This document shows, piece by piece, positions 7,622 to 16,817 of a stretch of 64,000 nucleotides of DNA. The notes beneath the pieces are model-generated. The model was not told the DNA's origin and did no database searches. It was given only the letters and a program-made list of their open reading frames with translations. Source of the stretch: Streptomyces sp. MJM8645 (GTDB lineage: Bacteria; Actinomycetota; Actinomycetes; Streptomycetales; Streptomycetaceae). The stretch covers positions 2,612,501 to 2,676,500 of the forward strand of contig NZ_LJJF01000001.1 of assembly GCF_001625365.1 (NCBI RefSeq), written 5' to 3'. Position numbers and translations under genes: made by a program. Position 1 is the stretch's first letter; each line of letters starts with the position of its first letter.

Positions 7622-8872
7622 TCAGGCGCCGATGAGCTTGGAGAACTTCTGCTCGAAGTCGCTCTCCTCGGTCTCGGTGAGGGTGCGGAACACGTGCGAC
7701 TTGGCCGCCATCTCGGGGGTGGGTACGACCAGCGGGTTGGCCGCGCTGTCCGGGGCGAGGGCGGCGAGTTCGTCCTTCATCCCGGTGACGGCGGAGACGA
7801 AGCCGATGCCCGCGACCAGCTGCGCCGCGATCTTCGGCTGATAGTAGAAGTCGATCAGCTTTTCCGCGTTCGCCTTGTGCTGCGCCCGGGCCGGGATCAG
7901 CATGTTGTCCGTCGAGGAGACGTAGCCCTTCTCCGGGATGACGAACTCGATGTCCGGGTTGTCGGCGCGCAGTTGGATCAGGTCACCGCCCCAGGCGACG
8001 CAGGCCGCGATGTCGCCGGAGGACAGCTCCTGGCCGTAGTCGTTGCCGGTGAAGCGGCGGATCTGCTTGCTGTCGACGCCCTTCTGCAGCCGGGCGACGG
8101 CGGCGTCGTAGTCGTCGGCGGTGAACTTCGCCGGGTCCTTGCCCAGGTCCAGCAGGGTGATCCCGATGCTGTCGCGCATCTCGGAGAGGAAGGTGACCCG
8201 GCCCTTGAGGTCGGGGTCGTCCAGCAGTTGGGAGACGCTGGTGACCTCCTTCCCCTTGGTCGCCTTCTTGTTGTAGGCGATGACGACCTGGATGCCGGCC
8301 CACGGGTAGGAGTACAGCCGGCCCGGGTCCCAGTCGGGGGCGCGGAAGCGGGAGTCGATGGTGGTGATCGCGGTGGTGACGTTCGCCGGGTTGAGCTTCT
8401 GCGCCCAGCCGAGCCGGATCATCCGGGCGGCCATCCAGTCGGTGAGGACCATCAGGTCGCGGCCGGTGTCCTGGCCGGCCGCGAGCTGCGGCTTGACCTT
8501 GCCGAAGAACTCGACGTTGTCGTTGACGTCCTCGTTGTACCTGACCTTGACGCCGGTGGCCGCGGTGAAGGCGTCCAGGGTGCCGTGCTTCTCCTTGTCC
8601 TTCTCGTCGGTGTCGATGTACAGCGGCCAGTTGGAGAAGTTGACCACCTTCTCGGTGTCCGAGAGGTCCTTGGCGGCGTTGGCGGTCGAGTCGCCGCCGA
8701 CGGTCCTGGCCGCCGGGATCCCGCAGGCGGCCAGCGTGCCCGCACCGGCGGTCAGCGCGGCGGCCCGCAGCAGGGTGCGGCGGCCGATCGCGGCCCGGCC
8801 GCTGGTCAGGCTGCGTTCCCAGGCCTTGCGGACCGGTTCGGGCAGACCGTCGGTGAACTCGTTGAACGCCAT
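7622..8872 (-). CDS. potD: Polyamine-binding lipoprotein PotD (Tat-type signal peptide)
   Basis: A 416-residue extracytoplasmic solute-binding protein that captures polyamine for PotBC. It has an unusually long N-terminus before a twin-arginine motif (R31-R32 in GRRTLLR), a hydrophobic stretch and a lipobox ending at Cys50 (LAAC), predicting Tat export and lipid anchoring. The mature part begins with the VNFSNWPLYID strand seen in PotD/PotF proteins. Other family-typical blocks are DLMVLTDWM and NDYGQELSSGDIA. Its start lies 67 bases downstream of the aldehyde dehydrogenase stop codon. A paralogue lies at 12524-13723. Confidence 0.88.
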   Translation of the reverse strand: MAFNEFTDGLPEPVRKAWERSLTSGRAAIGRRTLLRAAALTAGAGTLAACGIPAARTVGGDSTANAAKDLSDTEKVVNFSNWPLYIDTDEKDKEKHGTLDAFTAATGVKVRYNEDVNDNVEFFGKVKPQLAAGQDTGRDLMVLTDWMAARMIRLGWAQKLNPANVTTAITTIDSRFRAPDWDPGRLYSYPWAGIQVVIAYNKKATKGKEVTSVSQLLDDPDLKGRVTFLSEMRDSIGITLLDLGKDPAKFTADDYDAAVARLQKGVDSKQIRRFTGNDYGQELSSGDIAACVAWGGDLIQLRADNPDIEFVIPEKGYVSSTDNMLIPARAQHKANAEKLIDFYYQPKIAAQLVAGIGFVSAVTGMKDELAALAPDSAANPLVVPTPEMAAKSHVFRTLTETEESDFEQKFSKLIGA

Positions 8873-8939
8873 GGAACGGGCCTCCTGGGGGTAAGAGGTC
8901 GAATCGGGGCGCCCTGAGGGCGGCGCCCCTGGGCAGGGG

Positions 8940-10451
8940 TTATCTGTCTCCGAAGACGGTGCGGTGCCAGTCCTTGCGGGCCACCGCGGTGGTGTCGAAC
9001 ATGACGTGCTTGACCTGGGTGTACTCGTCCAGCGAGTACTGGGACATGTCCTTGCCGTAGCCGGACGCCTTGTAGCCGCCGTGCGGCATCTCGCTGATGA
9101 TCGGGATGTGGTCGTTGACCCAGACGCACCCGGCCGCGATCTCCCGGGTGGCGCGCAGCGAGCGGTGCACGTTGCCCGTCCAGGCGGAGGCGGCCAGGCC
9201 GTAGGGGGTGTCGTTGGCCAGCCGCAGGCCCTCGTCGTCGGTGTCGAAGGGCAGCACGACGAGCACCGGGCCGAAGATCTCGCCCTGGACCACCTCGCTG
9301 TCCTGGGCGGCGCCGGTGATCAGGGTGGGCGCGTAGTACGCGCCGCGGGTGAGGTCGGTGCCGTCGTGGCCCTTCTCCGGCGCGCGGCCGCCGGTGACCA
9401 CGGTGGCGTAGGAGCGGGCGCGTTCGACGAAGCCGGCCACCCGGTCCCGGTGGGTGTACGAGACCAGCGGGCCGAGGTCGGTGTGCGGGTTGAGCGGGTC
9501 GCCGATCCGGATCGCGGCGTACAGCTCGGCCACGCCGGCCACGAACGCGTCGTACAGCGGGCGCTGGACGTACGCGCGGGTGGCGGCGGTGCAGTCCTGG
9601 CCGCCGTTGATCAGCGAGGCGGCGACCGCGCCGTGCACGGCGGCGTCGAGGTCGGCGTCGTCGAAGACCACGAACGGGGCCTTGCCGCCGAGCTCCAGGT
9701 GGGTGCGCTTGACGCTCGCGGTGGCGAGTTCGGCGACCCTGCGGCCGACCGGAGTGGAGCCGGTGAAGGACACCATGGCGACGTCCGGGTGCGCGACCAG
9801 GTGCTCGCCGGTGGTGCGTCCGGCGCCGGTGACCACGTTGACCACGCCGTCGGGGATGCCCGCCTCGGTGCAGGCCCGGGCGAACATCAGCGAGGTGAGC
9901 GGGGTCAGCTCGGACGGCTTGAGCACGATGGTGTTGCCCGCCGCGATCGCCGGCAGGACCTTCCAGGCGGCCATCTGCAGCGGGTAGTTCCACGGCGAGA
10001 TCGAGCCGACCACGCCGATCGCCTCGCGGCGCACGTAGGAGGTGTGGTCGCCGGAGTACTCGCCGGCCGCCTTGCCCTCCAGGTTGCGGGCGGCGCCGGC
10101 GAAGAACGCCACGTTGTCGATGGTGCCGGGGACGTCGAACTCGGTGGCCAGCTTGACCGGCTTGCCGGTCTGCGCGGTCTCCACCCGGGCGAGGTCGGCG
10201 CTCGCCGAGGTCAGGACGGCGGCCAGTGCGGTCAGCGCCTCGGAACGGGCGCCGGGGGTGGCGCGGGACCAGCCGGGCAGGGCCGCCTTCGCGGCGGCCA
10301 CGGCCGCGTCGACCTCGCCGGTGGTGGCCAGGGCGACCTGCTCGACCACGCTGCCGTCCGCGGGGTTGACGACCTGGAAGGGCTCGCCGCTCCCCCGGGT
10401 CTGACGGCCCGCGATGTACTGCGCGCCCGCGCCGAAGTCGGTCAGGTCCAT
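8940..10451 (-). CDS. Gamma-aminobutyraldehyde-type (betaine-aldehyde family) dehydrogenase 1
   Basis: A 503-residue NAD-dependent aldehyde dehydrogenase. The SPWNYPLQM and KPSELTPLT cofactor loops, the base Glu in LELGGKAP and the nucleophile Cys in NGGQDCTAATR are present. The GQDCTAATR form is typical of aminobutyraldehyde dehydrogenases. It should oxidise 4-aminobutanal, formed from putrescine, to GABA. It is the first gene of a minus-strand run leading through potD, potA, potB and potC to the FAD oxidoreductase, and it faces the divergent pucR-type regulator. The start at ATG 10451 has GGAGG-like purines upstream (TTGGAGGAACCAG). Confidence 0.85.
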   Translation of the reverse strand: MDLTDFGAGAQYIAGRQTRGSGEPFQVVNPADGSVVEQVALATTGEVDAAVAAAKAALPGWSRATPGARSEALTALAAVLTSASADLARVETAQTGKPVKLATEFDVPGTIDNVAFFAGAARNLEGKAAGEYSGDHTSYVRREAIGVVGSISPWNYPLQMAAWKVLPAIAAGNTIVLKPSELTPLTSLMFARACTEAGIPDGVVNVVTGAGRTTGEHLVAHPDVAMVSFTGSTPVGRRVAELATASVKRTHLELGGKAPFVVFDDADLDAAVHGAVAASLINGGQDCTAATRAYVQRPLYDAFVAGVAELYAAIRIGDPLNPHTDLGPLVSYTHRDRVAGFVERARSYATVVTGGRAPEKGHDGTDLTRGAYYAPTLITGAAQDSEVVQGEIFGPVLVVLPFDTDDEGLRLANDTPYGLAASAWTGNVHRSLRATREIAAGCVWVNDHIPIISEMPHGGYKASGYGKDMSQYSLDEYTQVKHVMFDTTAVARKDWHRTVFGDR

Positions 10452-10807
10452 CTGGTTCCTCCAAGTGCCGGTGGGTCGACTGCCACGGCGATTCTCACGG
10501 TTGTGCGGTGGGGGAATCCGACCGGCTGATCACCGGGGTTGCGCGATCCTGGCAGTCCGGCGGACTCCGGACAAGGGATTCCGCTGTTGCATTCCGGCAA
10601 CGCGATGGATTCCGGCGTGAGGTCTGTTTTTCGCCACAGCCGACCCGCTGACCATGCCCGGTGCCGCCCCGGCGTGACAAGGGTCACTCCGACAACCTCG
10701 GTGGGTAGGGCCTTACAGGGTGCAAGGGTTCACCGAGGGCGACAGGTCGTCGCCGCGATGGATGATTTACCTGACACTCTGGTCCCTCAAGGCCCTGGAG
10801 GCCCGCG
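10452..10807. promoter_or_regulatory. Divergent control region between aldehyde dehydrogenase and PucR regulator
   Basis: These 356 bases contain no gene and must hold the promoters for both directions. Two symmetric elements stand out: GTTGC-6-GCAAC at 10586-10601 and GTGAC-4-GTCAC at 10674-10687. A GGAGG ribosome-binding site precedes the PucR ATG. The operator assignment is inference. Confidence 0.5.
10586..10601. promoter_or_regulatory. Interrupted palindrome GTTGC-N6-GCAAC, candidate operator
   Basis: Perfect 5-bp arms (10586-10590 and 10597-10601) flank ATTCCG. The element sits 135 bases upstream of the dehydrogenase start and about 210 bases upstream of the regulator start. It is a plausible binding site for the divergent PucR-type regulator or a global regulator; no direct evidence. 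Confidence 0.35.
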
Positions 10808-12456
10808 ATGCTCCCCACCGTCGCCCGCGTGCTCGACCTGGAGGTGATGCGGCGCGGCCTGCCCCAGGTCGTCGCCGGCGCCGACCACCTGGAGCGGCCG
10901 GTCCGCTGGGTCCACGTGAGCGAACTGCCCGACGTCGCCGGGATGCTCCAGGGCGGCGAACTGGTGCTCACCACCGGCATCGCGCTGCCCGACGACCGCG
11001 AGGGCCTGGCCCGCTACGTCCGCGAACTGGACGAGGTGGGGGTCGCCGGACTGGTCGTCGAGTACGGCCGGCGCTACTTCGACTCGCTGCCCCGCGCCCT
11101 GGTGCACGCCGCCGAACAGCGCGGCCTGCCGCTGATCACGCTCCGCCGCGAGCTGCGCTTCGTCGCCGTCACCGAGGCCGTGCACGCGCTGGTGGTCAAC
11201 GCCCAGCTGGAGCAGCTGCGCGTCTCCGAGGCCGTCCACCAGGTGTTCAACGAGCTGGTGGTGGAGGGCGCCGAGCCGCCCGAGGTGATCCGCCAGGTGG
11301 CCCGGATGGCGGGCGCGCCGGTCGTCCTGGAGAACCTCGCGCACCAGGTGCTCGCCCACGACACCGCAGGCCGCCCGGAGGTCGAACTGCTGGAGGACTG
11401 GGAGCGCCGCTCCCGCGGGGTCCGCCCGCCCGGCCGCACCGGGCACGACCCGCGCAGCGGCTGGCTGGTGACCACGGTCGGCGCCCGCGGCCAGGACTGG
11501 GGCCGGCTGGTGCTGGTGCAGGATCCGGGCCCGCTGCCCGAGAACGAGGCCCACCCGCACACCATGCTGCTGGAACGCGGCGCCTCCGCCCTGGCGCTCA
11601 ACCGGCTGGTGGTGCGCGACCGGGAGAGCCTGGAGCGGCAGACCCACCGCACCCTGCTGTCCGGCATCCTCACCCACGCGCTGACCGTCTCCGAGGTGGC
11701 CCTGCGCGCCCAGGCGCTCGGCGTCCCGCTGGAGGGCCGCCGGCTGGTCGGAGTGGTGCTGCGGCAGCGGCGCGGCCCGATCCCGGCCGCCCTGGAGGCG
11801 CAGGCCCGGCTGCGGGACTTCACCGAGCTCGCCGCGGGAGCCGTCCGGGCCTGCCGGCTCTCCGCCCTGGTCGGCGCGCTGGACGACGAGGGCGTCGGCG
11901 TGCTGATCACGCTCGGCACCCAGCAGGACGAGCACGCCGCCCTGGACGCCTTCTCGGCCACGCTGCGCCGGATGTCGGCCGAGGCCGGCCGGGACGACGC
12001 CGCCGCCGCACCCGCCCCGGTGGTCGCGGTCGGCTCCTCGGTCGGCTCCGTCCGGGACGCCCGGCGCACCCTGCTGGAGGCCACCCAGGTCGCCGACGCG
12101 GCCCTGCACGACGCGCCCGGCGGCCGGGCCGCCTCGTACTACCGGCTGCCGGACGTCCGGCTGCGCGGCCTGCTCCACCTGCTGCGCGACGACGCCCGGC
12201 TGCAGACCTACGTGGAGCGGGAGCTGGGCCCGCTGCTGGCCCACGACGCCGAGCACAACGGCCAGTTGGTGCAGATGCTGCGGATCTACCTGGAGCAGGG
12301 CCGGAACAAGTCGGCGGCGGCCGACGCCGCGCACCTGTCCCGGCCGTCCTTCTACGACCGCCTGCACAAGGTCGAGCGGATCCTCGGCGTCGACCTCGAC
12401 CAGGTGGAGTCCTGCCTCTCCCTGCACGTGGCGCTGCTCGCCCTGGACGCCGTCCG

Positions 12457-12463
<7 letters not shown>
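10808..12463 (+). CDS. PucR-family transcriptional regulator of the polyamine cluster
   Basis: A 551-residue regulator. The N-terminal PucR domain (about 1-125) has the family pattern RWVHVSELPDVAGMLQGGELVLTTG. A central region of about 300 residues, probably GGDEF-like, follows. The C-terminus (about 480-545) carries the PucR-type helix-turn-helix: LRIYLEQGRNKSAAADAAHLSRPSFYDRLHKVERILG. Such proteins sense purine or amine metabolites and often activate neighbouring catabolic operons. It is divergent from the aldehyde dehydrogenase/pot operon, which is its likely target. The ATG at 10808 follows a GGAGG five bases after a run of C/T. Its last codon and stop form the first unit of a heptamer array. 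Confidence 0.85.
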
Positions 12464-12519
<56 letters not shown>

Positions 12520-12523
12520 TGGC

Positions 12524-13723
12524 CTACACGCCGGTGATGCGCCCCCAGACCTTGTGCAGTTCGGGCCGCTCCGCCGAGGTGACGTCGCGCATGGTGTGCA
12601 GCCGGGCGCGCATCTCGTCGGTCGGGAAGAGCAGCGGGTTCTCCGCCAGTTCGGCCTTGTCCTTGTCGCCGCTGGCCGCCAGCACCTCGCGGGCGGCTGG
12701 CACCGGGCAGATGTACTGGACGAACGCGGCGAGTTCGGCGGCCACCTCGGGCTGGTAGTAGTGGTCGATCAGCAGCTCGGCGTTGCGCTTGTGCCGGGCC
12801 CGGTTGGGGATCATCAGGCTCTCCGCCCACAGCTCGCCGCCCTCCTGCGGCACCACGAACTCGATGTCCGGGTTCTGGGCGGTCAGTTGGACGGCGTCGC
12901 CGGAGTAGGCCTGGCAGGCGACGGCGGCACCGGAGGCGAGGTCGCTGGTGTAGTCGTTGCCGGTGAAGCGGCGGATGTGGCCGGTGTCGACCATCTTCTG
13001 CACGGTGTCCATCGCCCGGTGCGCGTCGTCCTCGCCGAACCGGGAGACGTCCGCACCCTGGGCGAGCATCAGCAGCCCGAGCGCCTCGTCCAGCCCGGCG
13101 AACAGGGTGACCCGGCCCTTGAGATCGGGCGCCCAGAGGTCCGCGGTCGACTTCAGCTCCCGGCCGAGCGCCTTGCGGTTGTACGCGATGCCGGTGATCC
13201 CGGACTGCCAGGGCACGCTGCGCCGGCGCCCGGGGTCGAAGGCCGGGTCGGCGAGCTGCGGGTCCAGGTTGGCGGTGACGTTGGGCAGGTTGGCCCGGTC
13301 CATGGCCTGCACCCAGCCGAGCGAGACGTACCGGCCGGCCATCCAGTCGCTGACCACCATGAGGTCCCGGCCGGGGTCGGCGCCCTGGGTGAGCACCGGG
13401 CTGATCTTTCCGAAGAACTCGTCGTTGTCGTTGATGTCCTCGGTGTAGGTGACCGCGATGCCGGTCCGCTCGGTGAAGGCGTCCAGGGTCGGCCGGTGGC
13501 CCTGGTCGTCGGTGTCGATGTACTGGGTCCAGTTGGAGAAGGCGAGCCGCTGCTCGCGGTCCGAGCGGTCCTGGACCGAGCGGCGGTCCTCGGCGACGTA
13601 CGCGGACGGGATGCCGCAGCCGGTCAGCGTGCCGGCGCCGAGCAGCGCGGCCCCGCCGAGCACCGAACGCCGGCGGATCGTACGGGAGTTGTGGGGGCGG
13701 GTCGGGGTGGTGCTGCTGGGCAT
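12524..13723 (-). CDS. Second PotD-like polyamine-binding lipoprotein
   Basis: A 399-residue paralogue of the PotD at 7622-8872. It shares LAFSNWTQYIDTD, DINDNDEFFGKI, DLMVVSDWMAGR, HIRRFTGNDY and the NPDIEFVVP block. The signal peptide has consecutive arginines (17-19), a hydrophobic core and a lipobox (LTGC, Cys36). No second permease set is nearby, so it probably feeds the same PotABC channel or serves a related substrate. The ATG at 13723 follows a GGAGG eight bases upstream. It lies 68 bases downstream of the aminotransferase gene and is probably in its operon. Confidence 0.85.
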   Translation of the reverse strand: MPSSTTPTRPHNSRTIRRRSVLGGAALLGAGTLTGCGIPSAYVAEDRRSVQDRSDREQRLAFSNWTQYIDTDDQGHRPTLDAFTERTGIAVTYTEDINDNDEFFGKISPVLTQGADPGRDLMVVSDWMAGRYVSLGWVQAMDRANLPNVTANLDPQLADPAFDPGRRRSVPWQSGITGIAYNRKALGRELKSTADLWAPDLKGRVTLFAGLDEALGLLMLAQGADVSRFGEDDAHRAMDTVQKMVDTGHIRRFTGNDYTSDLASGAAVACQAYSGDAVQLTAQNPDIEFVVPQEGGELWAESLMIPNRARHKRNAELLIDHYYQPEVAAELAAFVQYICPVPAAREVLAASGDKDKAELAENPLLFPTDEMRARLHTMRDVTSAERPELHKVWGRITGV

Positions 13724-13791
13724 GGGGAAGGCCTCCGGAGCGTGGGACGGCCCCGGGCGTGCGCGACACCCGGGGCCGTCCGGTCGGTACG

Positions 13792-15150
13792 TCAGACGGT
13801 GTGCGCGTCGGCGAGCGACAGCACCTCGTCGAGCACCGCGAGACCGGTCTTGGCCTCCTCCTCGGTGACGGTGCACGGCGGGACGACGTGGAGGCGGTTC
13901 ATGTTGACGAACGGCCAGAGCCCGCGCTGCTTGCAGGCGGCGGCCAGCTCGGCCATCGGCGCGTTGGCGGGGCCGGCCGCGTTGTACGGGACCAGCGGCT
14001 CGCGGGTCCCGCGGTCCTTCACCAGGTCGAGCGCCCAGAACACGCCGAGGCCGCGGACCTCGCCGATCGAGGGGTGCCGCTCGGCCAGCTCCCGCAGGCC
14101 GGGGCCGAGCACGGTCTCGCCGATGTGCTTGGCGTTCTCGACGATGCCCTCCTCCGCCATGGCGGTGATGGTGGCGACGGCCGAGGCGCAGGCCAGCGGG
14201 TGGCCGGAGTAGGTGAGCCCGCCAGGGAACGCCCGCTCGGCGAAGGTGGCGGCGATCTCGGCGCTGATCGCCACGCCGCCCAGCGGGACGTAGCCCGAGT
14301 TGACGCCCTTGGCGAAGGTCAGCAGGTCCGGGGTGACGCCCCAGTGGTCGGCGGCGAACCACTCGCCGGTGCGGCCGAAGCCGGCCATCACCTCGTCGAG
14401 GATGAACACGATGCCGAAGCGGTCGCAGATCTCCCGCACCCCGGCCAGGTAGCCCGCCGGCGGGATCAGGATGCCCGCGGTACCGACCACGGTCTCCAGG
14501 ATGATCGCCGCGATCGTCCCGGGGCCCTCGAAGGCGATCACCTGCTCCAGGTGCTCCAGCGCACGCTCGCACTCCTGCGCCTCGTTCTCGGCGTGGAAGT
14601 TGGAGCGGTAGGCGTACGGGCCCCAGAAGTGCACCACGCCGGAGACGCCGGTCTCGTTGGCCCAGCGCCGCGGGTCGCCGGTGAGGGCGATCGCGTTGGC
14701 GGTGGCGCCGTGGTACGAGCGGTAGGCGGACATGACCTTCTGCCGGCCGGTGTGCAGCCGGGCCAGCCGGACGGCGTTCTCGACCGCCTCGGCGCCGCCG
14801 TTGGTGAAGAAGATCTTGTCGAGGTCACCGGGGGTGCGCTCGGCGATCAACCGGGCGGCCTCGCTGCGCGCCTCGACCGCGAAGCCGGGGGCGATGGTGC
14901 AGAGCTTCGCCGCCTGCTCCTGGATCGCGGCGACCACCTTCGGGTGCTGGTGGCCGATGTTGGTGTTGACCAGCTGCGAGGAGAAGTCGAGGTAGCGGTT
15001 GCCGTCGTAGTCCCAGAAGTACGAGCCCTCGGCGCCGGCCACCGCGAGGGGGTCGATCAGCGCCTGGGCGGACCACGAGTGGAAGACGTGCGCGCGGTCG
15101 GCGGCCTTGACCGCCTGGCCGGCGGCTGAGTCAGCGGTGGGGATGCTCAT
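13792..15150 (-). CDS. Class III (PLP) aminotransferase, probable polyamine or omega-amino acid transaminase
   Basis: A 452-residue PLP enzyme of the class III (ornithine/GABA aminotransferase) fold. It shows FTNGGAEAVENAVRLAR (cofactor phosphate contact), the ILDEVMAGFGRTG loop with the PLP-stacking Asp, and the Schiff-base Lys in LLTFAKGVNSGYVPLG. It transfers an amino group from a terminal amine to a keto acid. It is co-directional with the second binding protein, which suggests that uptake and transamination are linked. The substrate cannot be fixed from sequence; putrescine, GABA or beta-alanine are possible. Confidence 0.82.
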   Translation of the reverse strand: MSIPTADSAAGQAVKAADRAHVFHSWSAQALIDPLAVAGAEGSYFWDYDGNRYLDFSSQLVNTNIGHQHPKVVAAIQEQAAKLCTIAPGFAVEARSEAARLIAERTPGDLDKIFFTNGGAEAVENAVRLARLHTGRQKVMSAYRSYHGATANAIALTGDPRRWANETGVSGVVHFWGPYAYRSNFHAENEAQECERALEHLEQVIAFEGPGTIAAIILETVVGTAGILIPPAGYLAGVREICDRFGIVFILDEVMAGFGRTGEWFAADHWGVTPDLLTFAKGVNSGYVPLGGVAISAEIAATFAERAFPGGLTYSGHPLACASAVATITAMAEEGIVENAKHIGETVLGPGLRELAERHPSIGEVRGLGVFWALDLVKDRGTREPLVPYNAAGPANAPMAELAAACKQRGLWPFVNMNRLHVVPPCTVTEEEAKTGLAVLDEVLSLADAHTV

Positions 15151-15238
15151 GCCGGTAAGGCTAGGGAGTCGCGGCCCCGAAGTGCAGTTTCATCTTGTCA
15201 GCCGGTCACGCGAACGGCCGACAGGATGCAAAGACACC

Positions 15239-15265
15239 GGGCCCGGGTCGAAAGGACCCGGGCCC
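15239..15265 (-). terminator. Strong hairpin between aldehyde dehydrogenase 2 and the aminotransferase
   Basis: A perfect 11-bp stem (GGGCCCGGGTC at 15239-15249, partner 15255-15265) has a GAAAG loop. It lies about 107 bases past the stop of aldehyde dehydrogenase 2 (minus strand) and upstream of the aminotransferase. A short T run follows on the minus strand. Confidence 0.7.
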
Positions 15266-15295
15266 ATTGTCCGTTCACACGATGGACGTGCGATC

Positions 15296-15390
15296 AGATC
15301 GCGGTCATACAGCGCCCGACCGTCACGACCCGCTAGATCGCGGTCATACAGCGCTCAACCGTCACGACCCGCTAGATCGCGGTCATGACG
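15296..15390. repeat. 39-bp tandem repeat carrying copies of the 3' end of aldehyde dehydrogenase 2
   Basis: Two nearly identical 39-base units (15296-15334 and 15335-15373) are followed by a third partial unit starting at 15374, which is the true 3' end of the minus-strand gene. The shared block reads ATGACCGCGATCTAG on the minus strand, encoding Met-Thr-Ala-Ile and a TAG stop. The gene's last codons and stop have therefore been duplicated outward at least twice. The two full units differ at two positions. Confidence 0.9.
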
Positions 15391-16817
15391 TGCTTCACCC
15401 GGGTGTAGTCCTCGAAGCCGTACGCGGAGAGGTCCTTGCCGTAGCCGGACTTCTTGAAGCCGCCGTGCGGCATCTCGGCGACCAGCGGGATGTGGGTGTT
15501 GATCCAGACGCAGCCGAAGTCCAGGCGGCGCGACATCCGCATGGCGCGGGCGTGGTCCTTGGTCCACACCGAGGAGGCCAGCGCGAAGTCGACGCCGTTG
15601 GCGTAGTCGACGGCCTGGTCCTCGTCGGTGAACTTCTGCACGGTGATGACCGGGCCGAAGACCTCGTTCTGGATGATCTCGTCGTCCTGCCGCAGGCCGG
15701 AGACGACGGTCGGGGCGTAGAAGTAGCCCTTCTCGCCGACCTGGTGGCCACCGGCCTCGATCTTGGCGTGGGTGGGCAGCCGCTCGATGAAGCCGGCCAC
15801 CTGCTTCAGCTGGTTGGCGTTGTTCAGCGGGCCGTACAGCACGTCCTCGTCGTCCACGCCGCCGGTCTTGGTCTCGGCCGCGGCCTTGGCCAGCGCCTCG
15901 ACGAAGGCGTCGTGGATCGACTCGTGCACCAGCACGCGGGTGGCGGCGGTGCAGTCCTGGCCGGCGTTGAAGTAGCCCGCGACCGAGATGCCCTCGACGG
16001 CCTCGGCGATGTCGGCGTCCTCGAAGACCACGACCGGGGCCTTGCCGCCCAGCTCCAGGTGGACGCGCTTGACGTCCTTGGAGGCGGACTCGGCGACCTG
16101 GATGCCGGCCCGGACCGAACCGGTGATGGAGGCCATCGCCGGGGTCTTGTGCTCGACCATCAGCCGGCCGGACTCGCGGTCGCCGCAGATCACGTTGAAG
16201 ACGCCGGCCGGCAGCTCCAGGTCCTTGAGGACGCCGCCGATGATCTCGGCGAGCAGGACGGTGGAGGCCGGGGTGGTGTCCGAGGGCTTCAGGACGACGG
16301 TGTTGCCCGCGGCGATGGCCGGGGCGAACTTCCAGACGGCCATCATCATCGGGTAGTTCCACGGTGCGACCTGGGCACAGACACCGACCGGCTCGCGGCG
16401 GACGATCGAGGTCATCCCGTCCATGTACTCCCCGGCGGCCTTGCCCTCCAGCATGCGGGCGGCACCGGCGAAGAAGCGGATCTGGTCCACCATCGGACCG
16501 ATCTCCTCCGAGAGGGTCAGCCCGCGCGGCTTGCCCGTGTTGCGGACCTCCGCGTCGACGAGCTCGTCGGCCCGGGCCTCGACCGCGTCGGCGATCTTGA
16601 GCAGCAGCTTCTGGCGGGTGCTCGGGGTGGCGTCGCGCCAGATCGGGAAGGCGGCGGCGGCCGAGGCCATCGCGGCGTCCACATCGGAGGCACCGGACAG
16701 CGGGGACGTCGCGTAGGCCTCACCGGTGGTGGGGTCGACGATGTCGAGCGTGCGGCCGTCCGCCGCGTCGACGAACTCACCGTTGATGTAGTTGCGCAGC
16801 GTGCGAAGGTCGCTCAC
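15372..16817 (-). CDS. Gamma-aminobutyraldehyde dehydrogenase 2
   Basis: A 481-residue NAD-dependent dehydrogenase. It shows APWNYPMMM, KPSDTTPAS, LELGGKAPVV with the general-base Glu, and the nucleophile Cys in NAGQDCTAATR. It is similar in motifs to the dehydrogenase at 8940-10451, so the window has two aminobutyraldehyde-type enzymes. The GTG start at 16817 has a GAGGAGA eight bases upstream. It is divergent from the Lrp-type regulator, whose control it probably shares. The 3' end is tandemly duplicated beyond the stop codon (15296-15390). Confidence 0.87.
   Translation of the reverse strand: MSDLRTLRNYINGEFVDAADGRTLDIVDPTTGEAYATSPLSGASDVDAAMASAAAAFPIWRDATPSTRQKLLLKIADAVEARADELVDAEVRNTGKPRGLTLSEEIGPMVDQIRFFAGAARMLEGKAAGEYMDGMTSIVRREPVGVCAQVAPWNYPMMMAVWKFAPAIAAGNTVVLKPSDTTPASTVLLAEIIGGVLKDLELPAGVFNVICGDRESGRLMVEHKTPAMASITGSVRAGIQVAESASKDVKRVHLELGGKAPVVVFEDADIAEAVEGISVAGYFNAGQDCTAATRVLVHESIHDAFVEALAKAAAETKTGGVDDEDVLYGPLNNANQLKQVAGFIERLPTHAKIEAGGHQVGEKGYFYAPTVVSGLRQDDEIIQNEVFGPVITVQKFTDEDQAVDYANGVDFALASSVWTKDHARAMRMSRRLDFGCVWINTHIPLVAEMPHGGFKKSGYGKDLSAYGFEDYTRVKHVMTAI

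Noticed and set aside
15296..15373. Possible attachment site or insertion footprint
   Set aside because: No integrase, transposase or tRNA gene is near, and the repeat clearly derives from the adjacent gene end.
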